Shown piece after piece: positions 1-5,890 of a stretch of DNA of 5,890 bases. Source of the stretch: DATJPR01 sp035506295 (GTDB lineage Bacteria > Bacteroidota > Ignavibacteria > UBA10030 > UBA6906); NCBI GenBank assembly GCA_035506295.1, contig DATJPR010000035.1, positions 1-5,890 on the forward strand, read 5' to 3'. The position numbers and the translations under genes are program-made. Below the pieces are notes generated by a model. That model saw only the letters and a program-made list of their open reading frames with translations, did no database searches and was not told the origin of the DNA. Every line of letters begins with the position of its first letter. Position 1 is the first letter of the stretch.

Positions 1-1748
1 ATATACCACACGCCTCCGCTTATCCTCGCCAGGACAACATACTTTCCGGGATACCCATCGATAAACCTGACATCATCCCACCTGTCGGGGAGCGTCATCA
101 TATAGTTCTGAACAAAGTCCTTTTGGGCTGCCATGCCTCCCGGCGTCTCGGCGATATGCTGGATCCCCGAAGTGAAGATGACGGACAACGCGATTTCAAA
201 ACCTCCGGTGGTTCTTCGTTTCTCATTCGGGATGCCCGAAAAGTTCACGGGCGTGAAATCCATTGGGTCAAAGAGGTTTCGTGTGAAAGGAATGACGGCA
301 CAGTGGGAGGGCTGGTTATCGGCGAAGGATTGGCCGAAGGTGACGTATTCCTCGCCTCGTATCGCTTCCATGCTCACCAGATTGGGATATGTTCTCGACC
401 AGCCCCGGGGAAACGTGGCGCCGTGGAAGTTCACGGCAAGTGCATATCGCGCCGCGTCTTTCAGTATGTCGATATAGTAGTGGATCATCGATTGTCCGTC
501 CCCGCCGAAGAAATCCACCTTCACGCCGCTGACGCCCATCTCTTTCAGCCTCTCGAATTCGGCGCGCCTTGCTGCTCCGGTGAGCAGCTTGTCGCGGGGA
601 GTGAGAGTTGTGGTATTCCAATCACCTGCGGAATTATACCACAGGAGGATCCTGACATGCTTTGTGTTCGCATACTCCACCAGCTGCCGCACTCTGGCGT
701 ATCCGATTTGCGTATCCCAGAACGCGTCGATCAGGCAATACTTCCAGCGCATCGCGGCTGCAAAGTCGATGAACCGGCGCTGCGTGTCGTATACCGTCGC
801 ACTGTCTTTAAGAATGACCCAGCTCCACGACGCAACTCCCGGCTGAAGCCATGATGAGACGTCGTATTGTGCCGGCGTTGCCAGATCCGTTTCAATCGTC
901 GATTCAACAAGTGCCGCCAGGTTATCCGTTACGGCGACGATGCGCCACGGCGTGTACCACGGCAGCTTCGATTGGGGTAAGACCGCACCCCCGGATGTGC
1001 CCTCCTGCGGTTCAGGAAACTGTATGGTGTACTCACCGTCGGGGGAAAACTGGCTTAATCGCGACCCGCAATAATCGGTGTCCAGTGCGGTTTCAGTAAT
1101 GCTTATCCAGTATTTGCCGGAGTGAAAAAGTGCCGGCATCACCCACCCGGCCTGATGCGGCGCCGTGGTACCCGCAGCTATGTCCATCTGATAATAGTTC
1201 TCGTACGACGGTGAGGCATAGCACCATCCTGTTCGTGCATCGTCACATGGCTGGAGAAATGCCTTCGTTGAGCGATCAAAGTGAAACGAGGTCTCTTCCT
1301 TGAAGATTGTCAGCGTCGTATCCGGCTTTCCGGGGAAAACATACCTGAATGCCGCCCCGTCGTTCGATACCTGAAAAATGATCTCCATCTGTTGCGATAG
1401 GGCATTCCTGAGAAAGAACACCCGTTTGTTGCCGGAGTAACTGCACATCAATCTCTTCCCGTGCAATACCGTGTACTTGTCGGATACCGATTGCACATCG
1501 GAGACCGAATCGAGCAGAAGGTTGGACGAAAAATCCCCGTCGCTGCGGACAATGCCCAGTTTCGATTGTTTCAAGACCGTCGTGCCGGAATGCACAATGG
1601 AATAGACGGGCTCGCCGTTCGAAGTGAGCCGAACGGCGACCGAAATTCTTGTGTCGGGGCTTTCGATCGTGTACCGGTCAGCGCACAAAGCGCCGGTGGA
1701 GAGAGCGAGAATCAGGAAGATCGAGGATACGTGGCTACTGTTTGCCAT
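1..1748 (-). CDS. Secreted glycoside hydrolase family 97, retaining type (alpha-galactosidase or beta-L-arabinopyranosidase-like), 3' end cut by window
   Basis: Reading the minus strand from the ATG at 1748 gives 582 uninterrupted codons to the left edge. Characterised GH97 proteins have about 660-740 residues, so roughly 60-150 are missing. Residues 1-23 form a signal peptide (hydrophobic run SIFLILAL, likely cut after LCA). An N-terminal beta-sandwich follows to about residue 290. The catalytic barrel opens with SWLQPGVASWSWV (299-311) and contains LIDAFWD (Asp341), GVKVDFFGGDGQ (Asp412), a Glu-rich EAIRGEEY (461-468) and the family signature PFTRNLFDPMDFTP (487-500). A C-terminal beta domain begins near residue 555. 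In GH97 an Asp in the KxDF motif is the nucleophile of retaining enzymes; inverting SusB-type alpha-glucosidases lack it. The acid/base is expected in EAIRGEEY, but I cannot say which Glu. Retaining members cleave alpha-galactosides and some beta-L-arabinopyranosides. A GGGG Shine-Dalgarno-like run sits 5 bases before the start, and no other ATG lies in the 35-base gap after the GH3 stop. Family is secure; substrate is inferred. Confidence 0.93.
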   Translation of the reverse strand, partial: MANSSHVSSIFLILALSTGALCADRYTIESPDTRISVAVRLTSNGEPVYSIVHSGTTVLKQSKLGIVRSDGDFSSNLLLDSVSDVQSVSDKYTVLHGKRLMCSYSGNKRVFFLRNALSQQMEIIFQVSNDGAAFRYVFPGKPDTTLTIFKEETSFHFDRSTKAFLQPCDDARTGWCYASPSYENYYQMDIAAGTTAPHQAGWVMPALFHSGKYWISITETALDTDYCGSRLSQFSPDGEYTIQFPEPQEGTSGGAVLPQSKLPWYTPWRIVAVTDNLAALVESTIETDLATPAQYDVSSWLQPGVASWSWVILKDSATVYDTQRRFIDFAAAMRWKYCLIDAFWDTQIGYARVRQLVEYANTKHVRILLWYNSAGDWNTTTLTPRDKLLTGAARRAEFERLKEMGVSGVKVDFFGGDGQSMIHYYIDILKDAARYALAVNFHGATFPRGWSRTYPNLVSMEAIRGEEYVTFGQSFADNQPSHCAVIPFTRNLFDPMDFTPVNFSGIPNEKRRTTGGFEIALSVIFTSGIQHIAETPGGMAAQKDFVQNYMMTLPDRWDDVRFIDGYPGKYVVLARISGGVWY

Positions 1749-1783
1749 GGGGACCCCGCGAGCCTGTTGCCCGATTGCTTCGA

Positions 1784-4375
1784 TTATTGAACGGTGACGT
1801 TGGTCATCTTCAGGTCTTTCGCATCGGAGCTGGTGCCGTACCACACTTCGTACTCTCCCGGTGTCACGGACATTGTGCCGTGTGTCCTGTCGAAGAATTC
1901 AAACGCCGAAGGACGAAGCGTGATTCGCGCCTCGGCTGTCCTGCCGGCTGCAACCTCAACCCGCTGAAAGCCCCGCAGAGTCTTCAACGGCCCGCCGATG
2001 TCATCGACCTTTCGGACGTACACTTGAACGATTTCCGTGCCCGCGCGCCTGCCCGTGTTTGTCACGGGTATTGTGAGCTGTATGTCGTCGTCCTTCGTGA
2101 TCCGGGTCTTGCTGATGTCAGCGCTGCCGAGGGAGAATGTCGTATAGCTCATCCCGAATCCGAACGGGAAAAGGGGATCGGACATGAACCGGTATGTTCG
2201 CCCGTTCATGGAGTAGTTCTCGAAATCGGGCAATTGATGAATGTTCTTATAGAGAGTGATAGGCAGCTTCCCCGACGGGTTGTAGTCGCCAAAGAGCACG
2301 TCGGCGATTGCCTGACCGCCGGATTCCCCGGCATACCAGGCCTGGAGAATGGCATCGCAAGTTCCCGTCTCCGGAACCAGTCCGATGGCTGAGCCCGAGC
2401 AGTTGACGAACACGATCTTCTTCCCGGCTTCCCTGAGCGCTTTGAGGCAATTGCGCTGCACTGCGGGAAGTTCAATGTCGGTCCGGTCGCCCCCCTTGAA
2501 ACCCGGCAGCTGAACCGGCATCTCTTCTCCTTCCAGCTGCGCGGAGATGCCGCCCGCGAACACGACCAGGTCAACCCCCTTCAGCTTCCGGACCAGGGCA
2601 TCGTACTCGACAGGCACCTCCCTGCCGAAATCCATGCTCAGGCTGGCCGTCCAATTCTGGATCTGTTTGAAGCGGACATCAACCCTGTACTCCTTTCCCT
2701 TTTCCACCCTGTACGCGACGCGCTTCGGCAGCGGTCTCCACATGAAGACTCTCGCGATGGTGTCACCGTTCACGATCAGCTGCAACGCCCCGCACGCCTC
2801 CACCTTGAAAGCGATGTCACCCGATTGCGACGGCGTGTAGATCGTCTCGTATCTGGCGGAGAAATTCTCCAGGTGAACGCCGGCGCTGAATTCGTGCTGC
2901 CCGAACGTGGTGAGCCTGATGGGATGAACGAGTTGCTCGGTGGCCGCCGCCTCACCCGTTGCCTCGCGGTTGTTCCAGTACGTCGCCTTCATACCCGGCT
3001 TGCCGTCGAAGGAGCATTCACCCAGCGCGGTCACGGTCACCGCATTCTCGGCCAGGTCGCACCCTTTATCATAGAGAATCTTCTCCGGTGCGACCTTCGA
3101 TCGTATGCCATCCAGGACCGTGACAGTATGCCAGGGAGTGCCGTTGTAGTTTCCCCACATCAGGGCCTGATCGTCGGCATTCGGTCCCACGACTGCGATT
3201 CTCCCCGCTGACCTGGACAAAGGCAGAATATTGTCCCTGTTTTGCAGGAGCGTCATGGACTCGCGGGCCATCGCGAGGGCCAGCGTCTTGTGTTCGTCAG
3301 AGTTGATCACCGAAAGAGGGATGCGCGACCAGGGCACCACCGTATCGGGATCCATCTCGCCCAGATCGAAACGACCGACCAGTACGCGCAGAAGGTGCTT
3401 GTCCACTTCCTGTTCCGTGATCAGGCCCCTCTGGACCGCGTCGGGCAATGTCCTGAACGCATAGTCATAGCCGCACTCAACATCGGTGCCCGCCAGTACG
3501 CCCCTGGCGGCTGCGTGGAGTGCGTCGGAGGAGACTTTGTGACTGTGATAGAAATCGGATATTGCGCCACAATCGGACACCACCATGTACTTGAATCCCC
3601 AGTCGTCGCGGAGAATATTCTGCAGCAGGCGCGTATTGCCGCAACACGGCTCATCGTCCAGACGCTGATAGGCACACATAATTTCCCGGACGCCAGCGTC
3701 CCTCACCAGTGCTTTGAACGCCGGCAGATAGGTTTCATACAGATCACGCGGATCGACGGTATTGAGGTTGATTGTATGACGACTCGATTCCGGGCCCGAG
3801 TGTACGGCAAAGTGCTTGCCACAGGCCAGCAGCTCCCGGTATTTTGCATCGGTGGGACCCTGGAGTCCGTTCACAACAGAAACACCCATACGTGACGTGA
3901 GATAGGGGTCTTCACCGTAGGTTTCCTGGCCTCTGCCCCAGCGGGGATCGCGAAAGATGTTCACGTTGGGGGTCCACACAGAGAGGCTCAGGAAACGCCT
4001 GTTCTCCTCTCCTCGTTGTCGTGACGCATTGTACCGGGCGCGGGTTTCGTCCGACACGCACCTGAACACACGATACACCAGTGCATCGTCGAACGAGGCG
4101 GCCATGCCAATCGGCTCGGGGAACACGGTTACACTGTCGTTATTGGCAAGGCCGTGAAGCGCTTCGCTCCACCAGTTGAACTTCCTGATGCCCAGCCGCG
4201 GGATTGCATCGGAGACGTCGCACATCAACGATGCCTTCTCAGTCAATGTCAGTCGGGTGAGCAGGTCTCTGGCGCGCGCCTCCGAGCTCAAGCCGGAGTT
4301 CTGAAATGGCAATGGTTGCGCCGACAGACTCGCGGAGAGTGCGGCGACAAGGAACGTCAACAGGGTGTATTTCAT
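1784..4375 (-). CDS. Secreted GH3 beta-xylosidase/alpha-L-arabinofuranosidase-type enzyme with PA14 insert
   Basis: This is an 863-residue exo-glycosidase expected to release terminal xylose, arabinose or glucose from oligosaccharides outside the cytoplasm. Residues 1-19 are a signal peptide (MKYTLLTFLVAALSASLSA, cut before Gln20). The (beta/alpha)8 domain (about 25-345) contains WWSEALHG (68-75), RDPRWGRGQETYGEDP (142-157), GKHFAVHSGPE (186-196) and VSDCGAI (266-272), where Asp268 is the predicted nucleophile. The WWSEALHG and VSDCG motifs are typical of the xylosidase/arabinofuranosidase branch rather than classic beta-glucosidases. The alpha/beta sandwich (about 365-745) is split by a PA14-like domain at about 455-585 and holds LEGEEM (614-619), which carries the acid/base Glu. 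An FnIII-like domain follows (about 760-850). Prevotella bryantii Xyl3A, from memory, has a similar layout. The frame is open 52 codons further upstream, to 4531, but the Met at 4375 starts the signal peptide and has AAAAAAAGG six bases ahead. It probably shares a transcript with the GH97 gene. No sorting tail or lipobox is seen. Exact substrate is unproven. Confidence 0.95.
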   Translation of the reverse strand: MKYTLLTFLVAALSASLSAQPLPFQNSGLSSEARARDLLTRLTLTEKASLMCDVSDAIPRLGIRKFNWWSEALHGLANNDSVTVFPEPIGMAASFDDALVYRVFRCVSDETRARYNASRQRGEENRRFLSLSVWTPNVNIFRDPRWGRGQETYGEDPYLTSRMGVSVVNGLQGPTDAKYRELLACGKHFAVHSGPESSRHTINLNTVDPRDLYETYLPAFKALVRDAGVREIMCAYQRLDDEPCCGNTRLLQNILRDDWGFKYMVVSDCGAISDFYHSHKVSSDALHAAARGVLAGTDVECGYDYAFRTLPDAVQRGLITEQEVDKHLLRVLVGRFDLGEMDPDTVVPWSRIPLSVINSDEHKTLALAMARESMTLLQNRDNILPLSRSAGRIAVVGPNADDQALMWGNYNGTPWHTVTVLDGIRSKVAPEKILYDKGCDLAENAVTVTALGECSFDGKPGMKATYWNNREATGEAAATEQLVHPIRLTTFGQHEFSAGVHLENFSARYETIYTPSQSGDIAFKVEACGALQLIVNGDTIARVFMWRPLPKRVAYRVEKGKEYRVDVRFKQIQNWTASLSMDFGREVPVEYDALVRKLKGVDLVVFAGGISAQLEGEEMPVQLPGFKGGDRTDIELPAVQRNCLKALREAGKKIVFVNCSGSAIGLVPETGTCDAILQAWYAGESGGQAIADVLFGDYNPSGKLPITLYKNIHQLPDFENYSMNGRTYRFMSDPLFPFGFGMSYTTFSLGSADISKTRITKDDDIQLTIPVTNTGRRAGTEIVQVYVRKVDDIGGPLKTLRGFQRVEVAAGRTAEARITLRPSAFEFFDRTHGTMSVTPGEYEVWYGTSSDAKDLKMTNVTVQ

Positions 4376-4390
4376 GGGGTGCCTTTTTTT
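4376..4390 (-). promoter_or_regulatory. Ribosome binding site that supports the GH3 start at 4375
   Basis: On the minus strand AAAAAAAGG (4390-4382) lies six bases before the ATG. The A-rich run with a terminal AGG gives an unstructured, accessible initiation site. It supports starting at 4375 rather than at the upstream in-frame ATG at 4531, which would bury the signal peptide inside the protein. Confidence 0.55.
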
Positions 4391-4410
4391 GAATGCGCTG
4401 GTCACGATGT

Positions 4411-4437
4411 CAGTGAGGACTGGAACGCCAGCCACTG
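4411..4437 (-). promoter_or_regulatory. Possible hairpin in the GH3 leader
   Basis: In the minus-strand transcript CAGTG pairs with CACTG, and inside that CTGG pairs with CCAG around a CGTT loop. The inner and outer stems are joined by an unequal internal loop (1 and 4 bases). It sits 36-62 bases upstream of the GH3 start and has no U-run, so it is not an intrinsic terminator. It could affect leader stability or be chance. Confidence 0.2.
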
Positions 4438-4515
4438 TCCGTCGCTCGAGATGCCGGGGAAAGTGATGACAGCGACTCCCGCCGCCGGGTTTCTCGAGGA
4501 TCTTATGGTGGGATA

Positions 4516-4523
4516 CAACGTTG
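4516..4523. promoter_or_regulatory. Second copy of the palindromic octamer CAACGTTG
   Basis: This octamer is identical to the core of the palindrome at 4752-4769, with centres 241 bases apart. It lies in the presumed GH3 leader, about 60-70 bases after the predicted start site. The flanks are not symmetric, so it would be a weaker half of any two-site operator system. I noticed no third copy elsewhere in the window. Confidence 0.25.
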
Positions 4524-4581
4524 CCTGTCAAGGAAAGCCTGCACGGGTGCGCAGATTCCCGTCAGCACGTGAAGCCACGTC

Positions 4582-4591
4582 TACCGCGGTA
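4582..4591. promoter_or_regulatory. Perfect 10-base palindrome TACCGCGGTA at the presumed GH operon start site
   Basis: TACCGCGGTA is fully self-complementary. It abuts the -10 element of the minus-strand promoter and covers the predicted transcription start. That is a standard location for a repressor site, but a 10-base palindrome can also arise by chance, so this is a modest call. Confidence 0.3.
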
Positions 4592-4620
4592 AAATAGCGG
4601 AGAAGGGAGCAAGAGTCAAA
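4591..4620 (-). promoter_or_regulatory. Candidate promoter of the GH3-GH97 operon
   Basis: On the minus strand TTGACT (4619-4614) and TATTTT (4596-4591) are separated by exactly 17 bases, matching the housekeeping consensus at 5/6 and 4/6 positions. Read as a Bacteroidota-type promoter it is TTTG-N20-TATTTTAC. Transcription would begin near 4584, giving a leader of about 210 bases before the GH3 start. The call rests only on sequence match and position. Confidence 0.5.
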
Positions 4621-4704
4621 CGAAGTGTGGGGGAAGACGAAAAAGTCCGTCCGTCCCACGGGCCTCCCGTTTCTGGAAAAAGAATGATAGATTTTTCTCT
4701 CAGG

Positions 4705-4736
4705 TTTGAATGTCGCTGAGGCGAAGCGTAGATTTC
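4705..4736 (+). promoter_or_regulatory. Candidate promoter of the enolase-superfamily gene
   Basis: TTTG at 4705-4708 is followed after 20 bases by TAGATTTC (4729-4736), which fits the Bacteroidota pattern TTTG-N19-21-TAnnTTTG except for its last base. The same stretch can be read as TTGAAT, 17 bases, TAGATT, matching 4/6 and 4/6 of the housekeeping consensus. The start site would be near 4741, giving a leader of about 70 bases. It faces away from the minus-strand promoter, with the two upstream elements about 85 bases apart. Confidence 0.5.
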
Positions 4737-4751
4737 GGATAGAGTCAAGCA

Positions 4752-4769
4752 CCAGTCAACGTTGGCAGG
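4752..4769. promoter_or_regulatory. Candidate operator, imperfect 18-base palindrome centred on CAACGTTG
   Basis: The sequence CCAGTCAACGTTGGCAGG pairs with its own reverse complement at 7 of 9 half-site positions, with a perfect octamer core at 4757-4764 and a central CG step. LacI-family operators commonly have this symmetry and central CG. It lies about 11-28 bases downstream of the presumed start site of the plus-strand promoter, where a bound repressor would block elongation. The regulator is not in the window. Confidence 0.35.
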
Positions 4770-4799
4770 CTACGGTGGCCTGGTCATCCTTGAACGGCA

Positions 4800-4814
4800 A
4801 TGGGGTACATCATG
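4800..4814 (+). promoter_or_regulatory. Start choice for the enolase-superfamily gene: two in-frame ATGs
   Basis: ATG codons at 4800 and 4812 are in the same frame, and an in-frame TGA at 4791 excludes any start further upstream. The GGGG at 4802-4805 is correctly placed (six bases) only for the ATG at 4812, which also gives the usual family N-terminus. The ATG at 4800 has no visible Shine-Dalgarno sequence and would add four residues (MGYI). Confidence 0.6.
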
Positions 4815-5890
4815 AAGATCAATCGCATCGACGTTTTTCAGGTCACGTACCGGCTCGTGGACGAGCGCTACTCCTGGTCGCGGGGTCATGCAGTGACCTC
4901 GTTCCTCAGCAGCATCGTGAAGATCTCAACGGACGAAGGGATCTCCGGTTTCGGCGAGGTGTGTCCGCTGGGATCCGGATACATGGACGCTCATGCACGG
5001 GGCGTTCCAGCGGGAATCGCGGAACTCGGTCCCGTATTGCTCGGCCAGGACCCGCGCCGCATACGGGCGGTCAACGCACTTATGGACGTGACGATGGGGG
5101 GACACAACTATGTCAAATCCCCTCTTGACATCGCGTGCTGGGATATCCTGGGGAAGGCGACGGGGAGTCCCGTTGCCACGCTGCTGGGAGGGATGTGTGT
5201 GGAAGAGTACCCCCTCTACCGTGCCATCCCCCAGCGATCTCCTGAGGAGATGGCGGACGACGTCAAGCGCTACCGTGCCGAAGGGTATCACCGGTTTCAA
5301 CTCAAGGTGGGGGGACAGGCCGACGATGACGTCAGGCGGATCAAGGCCGTCCGCAGCGTTCTTGACCCCGCGGACGTCCTCGTCGCCGACGCGAACACCG
5401 GATGGGAGCAGCACGCTGCCATACGGGTGGTCAACGGCGTCCGCGATCTTGACGTCTACATTGAGGCACCCTGCGCGACATACGAAGAGTGCCTTGTGGT
5501 CCGGCGGCACACCCGGCTCCCCTTTGTCCTCGATGAGGTCATTACGGGTGCTCTCCCGTTTCTCCGTGCGCTGGGCGATGGAGCAATGGATGTCGTCAAC
5601 ATCAAGATCTCAAGAGTGGGTGGACTGACGAAGGCCGTTCAGCTCCGGAATCTTTGCGAGACGGTGGGCATCGCGATGACGCTGGAAGACAGCTGGGGGG
5701 GAGACGTCACGACTGCCACGATTGCCCATCTGGCGGGGAGCACCAGACCCGAGTTCCTCTTCAGCTCCACTGACTTCAATAGCTACATCGACGTTACACT
5801 TGCCGATGACGCCCCGCGTCGCAACAACGGCAGGCTTGCCGTCCCCTCCGGTCCCGGGCTGGGAATCCACGTGAACGAAAAGGCGATGGG
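4812..5890 (+). CDS. Enolase-superfamily enzyme, muconate-lactonizing subgroup, possible cis-3-hydroxy-L-proline dehydratase; 3' end cut by window
   Basis: There are 359 complete codons with no stop before the right edge. Family members have about 365-375 residues, so only the extreme C-terminus is missing. The N-terminal capping domain (about 1-120) includes GFGEVCPLGSGYMDAHARG. The barrel carries QLKVGG (Gln163, Lys165), ADANTGW (Asp193), IEAPC (Glu218), LDEVI (Asp241), NIKISRVGG (Lys265) and LEDSWGGD (292-297). Asp193, Glu218 and Asp241 are the expected Mg2+ ligands; Lys165 and Lys265 are the two facing acid/base lysines that handle the alpha-proton. From memory, these five positions coincide with cis-3-hydroxy-L-proline dehydratase, which forms pyrroline-2-carboxylate, so that is my favoured reaction. 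A racemase or a dehydratase of another acid remains possible. The usual first Lys of the KxK motif is Gln163. No signal peptide is seen, so it is cytoplasmic. A start at 4812 gives the family-like MKINRI and has GGGG six bases upstream. It is divergent from the glycosidase operon. Superfamily is secure; substrate is about even odds. Confidence 0.9.
   Translation, partial: MKINRIDVFQVTYRLVDERYSWSRGHAVTSFLSSIVKISTDEGISGFGEVCPLGSGYMDAHARGVPAGIAELGPVLLGQDPRRIRAVNALMDVTMGGHNYVKSPLDIACWDILGKATGSPVATLLGGMCVEEYPLYRAIPQRSPEEMADDVKRYRAEGYHRFQLKVGGQADDDVRRIKAVRSVLDPADVLVADANTGWEQHAAIRVVNGVRDLDVYIEAPCATYEECLVVRRHTRLPFVLDEVITGALPFLRALGDGAMDVVNIKISRVGGLTKAVQLRNLCETVGIAMTLEDSWGGDVTTATIAHLAGSTRPEFLFSSTDFNSYIDVTLADDAPRRNNGRLAVPSGPGLGIHVNEKAM

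Larger units (their letters stand above)
4376..4811. other. Divergent intergenic control region, no convincing gene
   Basis: These 436 bases separate the start codons of the GH3 and enolase-superfamily genes. Short open frames exist here on both strands, including the upstream extension of the GH3 frame and a 74-codon minus-strand frame at 4528-4752. None has a good ribosome site or protein-like composition, so I read the stretch as regulatory. It holds two divergent promoter candidates, a perfect 10-base palindrome, two copies of CAACGTTG and a possible leader hairpin, each listed separately. No tRNA-like or riboswitch-like fold was recognised. Confidence 0.75.

Noticed and set aside
123..854. 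243-codon plus-strand open frame opposite the GH97 gene
   Set aside because: The minus strand here reads as an unbroken GH97 barrel with family motifs, while this frame is Arg/Pro/His-rich with no recognisable domain. It is an antisense shadow.
1749..1757. GGGGACCCC near-palindrome just before the GH97 start, as a regulatory site or terminator
   Set aside because: The arms are only four bases around a single base and overlap the ribosome-binding stretch; the simplest reading is a GGGG Shine-Dalgarno run with chance symmetry.
1649..2392. 247-codon plus-strand open frame across the GH97-GH3 junction
   Set aside because: It lies opposite the well-supported C-terminus of GH3 and N-terminus of GH97, and its translation has low-complexity, Arg-rich composition with no domain signal.
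3242..3895. 217-codon plus-strand open frame opposite the GH3 catalytic domain
   Set aside because: The opposite strand carries the conserved GH3 nucleophile and KH motifs in this stretch; the plus frame is a by-product of GC-rich codon use.
4376..4531. 52-codon in-frame N-terminal extension of GH3
   Set aside because: It would place a clear signal peptide at residue 53 and has no good ribosome site, while the Met at 4375 has both a Shine-Dalgarno sequence and the signal peptide.
4658..4670. Small inverted repeat ACGGG-CCT-CCCGT followed by TTTC, as a possible terminator
   Set aside because: A 5-base stem with a 3-base loop and no T-run lies between two divergent genes, where no transcript is expected to end. 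It is too weak to call.
4926..5510. 194-codon minus-strand open frame opposite the enolase-superfamily gene
   Set aside because: The plus strand encodes the metal ligands and catalytic lysines here. The minus frame has no motif or ribosome site.

Overview
The window holds three protein-coding genes, two of them cut by the window edges. On the minus strand lies a tandem pair of secreted glycoside hydrolases: a family 3 enzyme (start 4375, stop 1784) followed 35 bases later by a family 97 enzyme (start 1748, running off the left edge). On the plus strand an enolase-superfamily enzyme (start 4812) runs off the right edge and lacks only about its last ten residues. No RNA genes, transposons, CRISPR arrays or integration sites are visible.

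The GH3 protein has the WWSEALHG motif of the beta-xylosidase/alpha-L-arabinofuranosidase branch, a predicted nucleophile Asp268, a PA14-like insert and a C-terminal FnIII-like domain. The GH97 protein has a Lys-Val-Asp motif at the position of the retaining nucleophile, which points to an alpha-galactosidase or beta-L-arabinopyranosidase rather than an inverting SusB-type alpha-glucosidase. Both carry signal peptides, and the 35-base gap holds no visible terminator or separate promoter, so they look like one operon for exo-trimming of plant hemicellulose or pectin side chains. The divergent enzyme has both catalytic lysines (165, 265) and the three metal ligands (193, 218, 241) of the muconate-lactonizing subgroup. 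The spacing resembles cis-3-hydroxy-L-proline dehydratase, but the substrate is not proven.

The 436-base space between the divergent genes (4376-4811) looks like the control region. It contains two back-to-back promoter candidates, each readable as TTTG-N20-TAnnTT (the Bacteroidota-type layout) or as a -35/-10 pair with a 17-base spacer. A 10-base perfect palindrome lies at the presumed start site of the GH operon. The palindromic octamer CAACGTTG occurs twice, once downstream of each promoter; the copy near the dehydratase-like gene is the core of an 18-base imperfect palindrome. This suggests shared control by one dimeric repressor, which is inference.

The organism is probably a free-living bacterium of the Bacteroidota/Ignavibacteriota/Rhodothermota neighbourhood or a similar plant-polysaccharide degrader. 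The reasons are the GH97 gene, the PA14-bearing GH3 and the promoter form, together with a moderately GC-rich composition. No phylogenetic marker gene is present, so this is weak. No SusC/SusD pair or regulator gene is in view.
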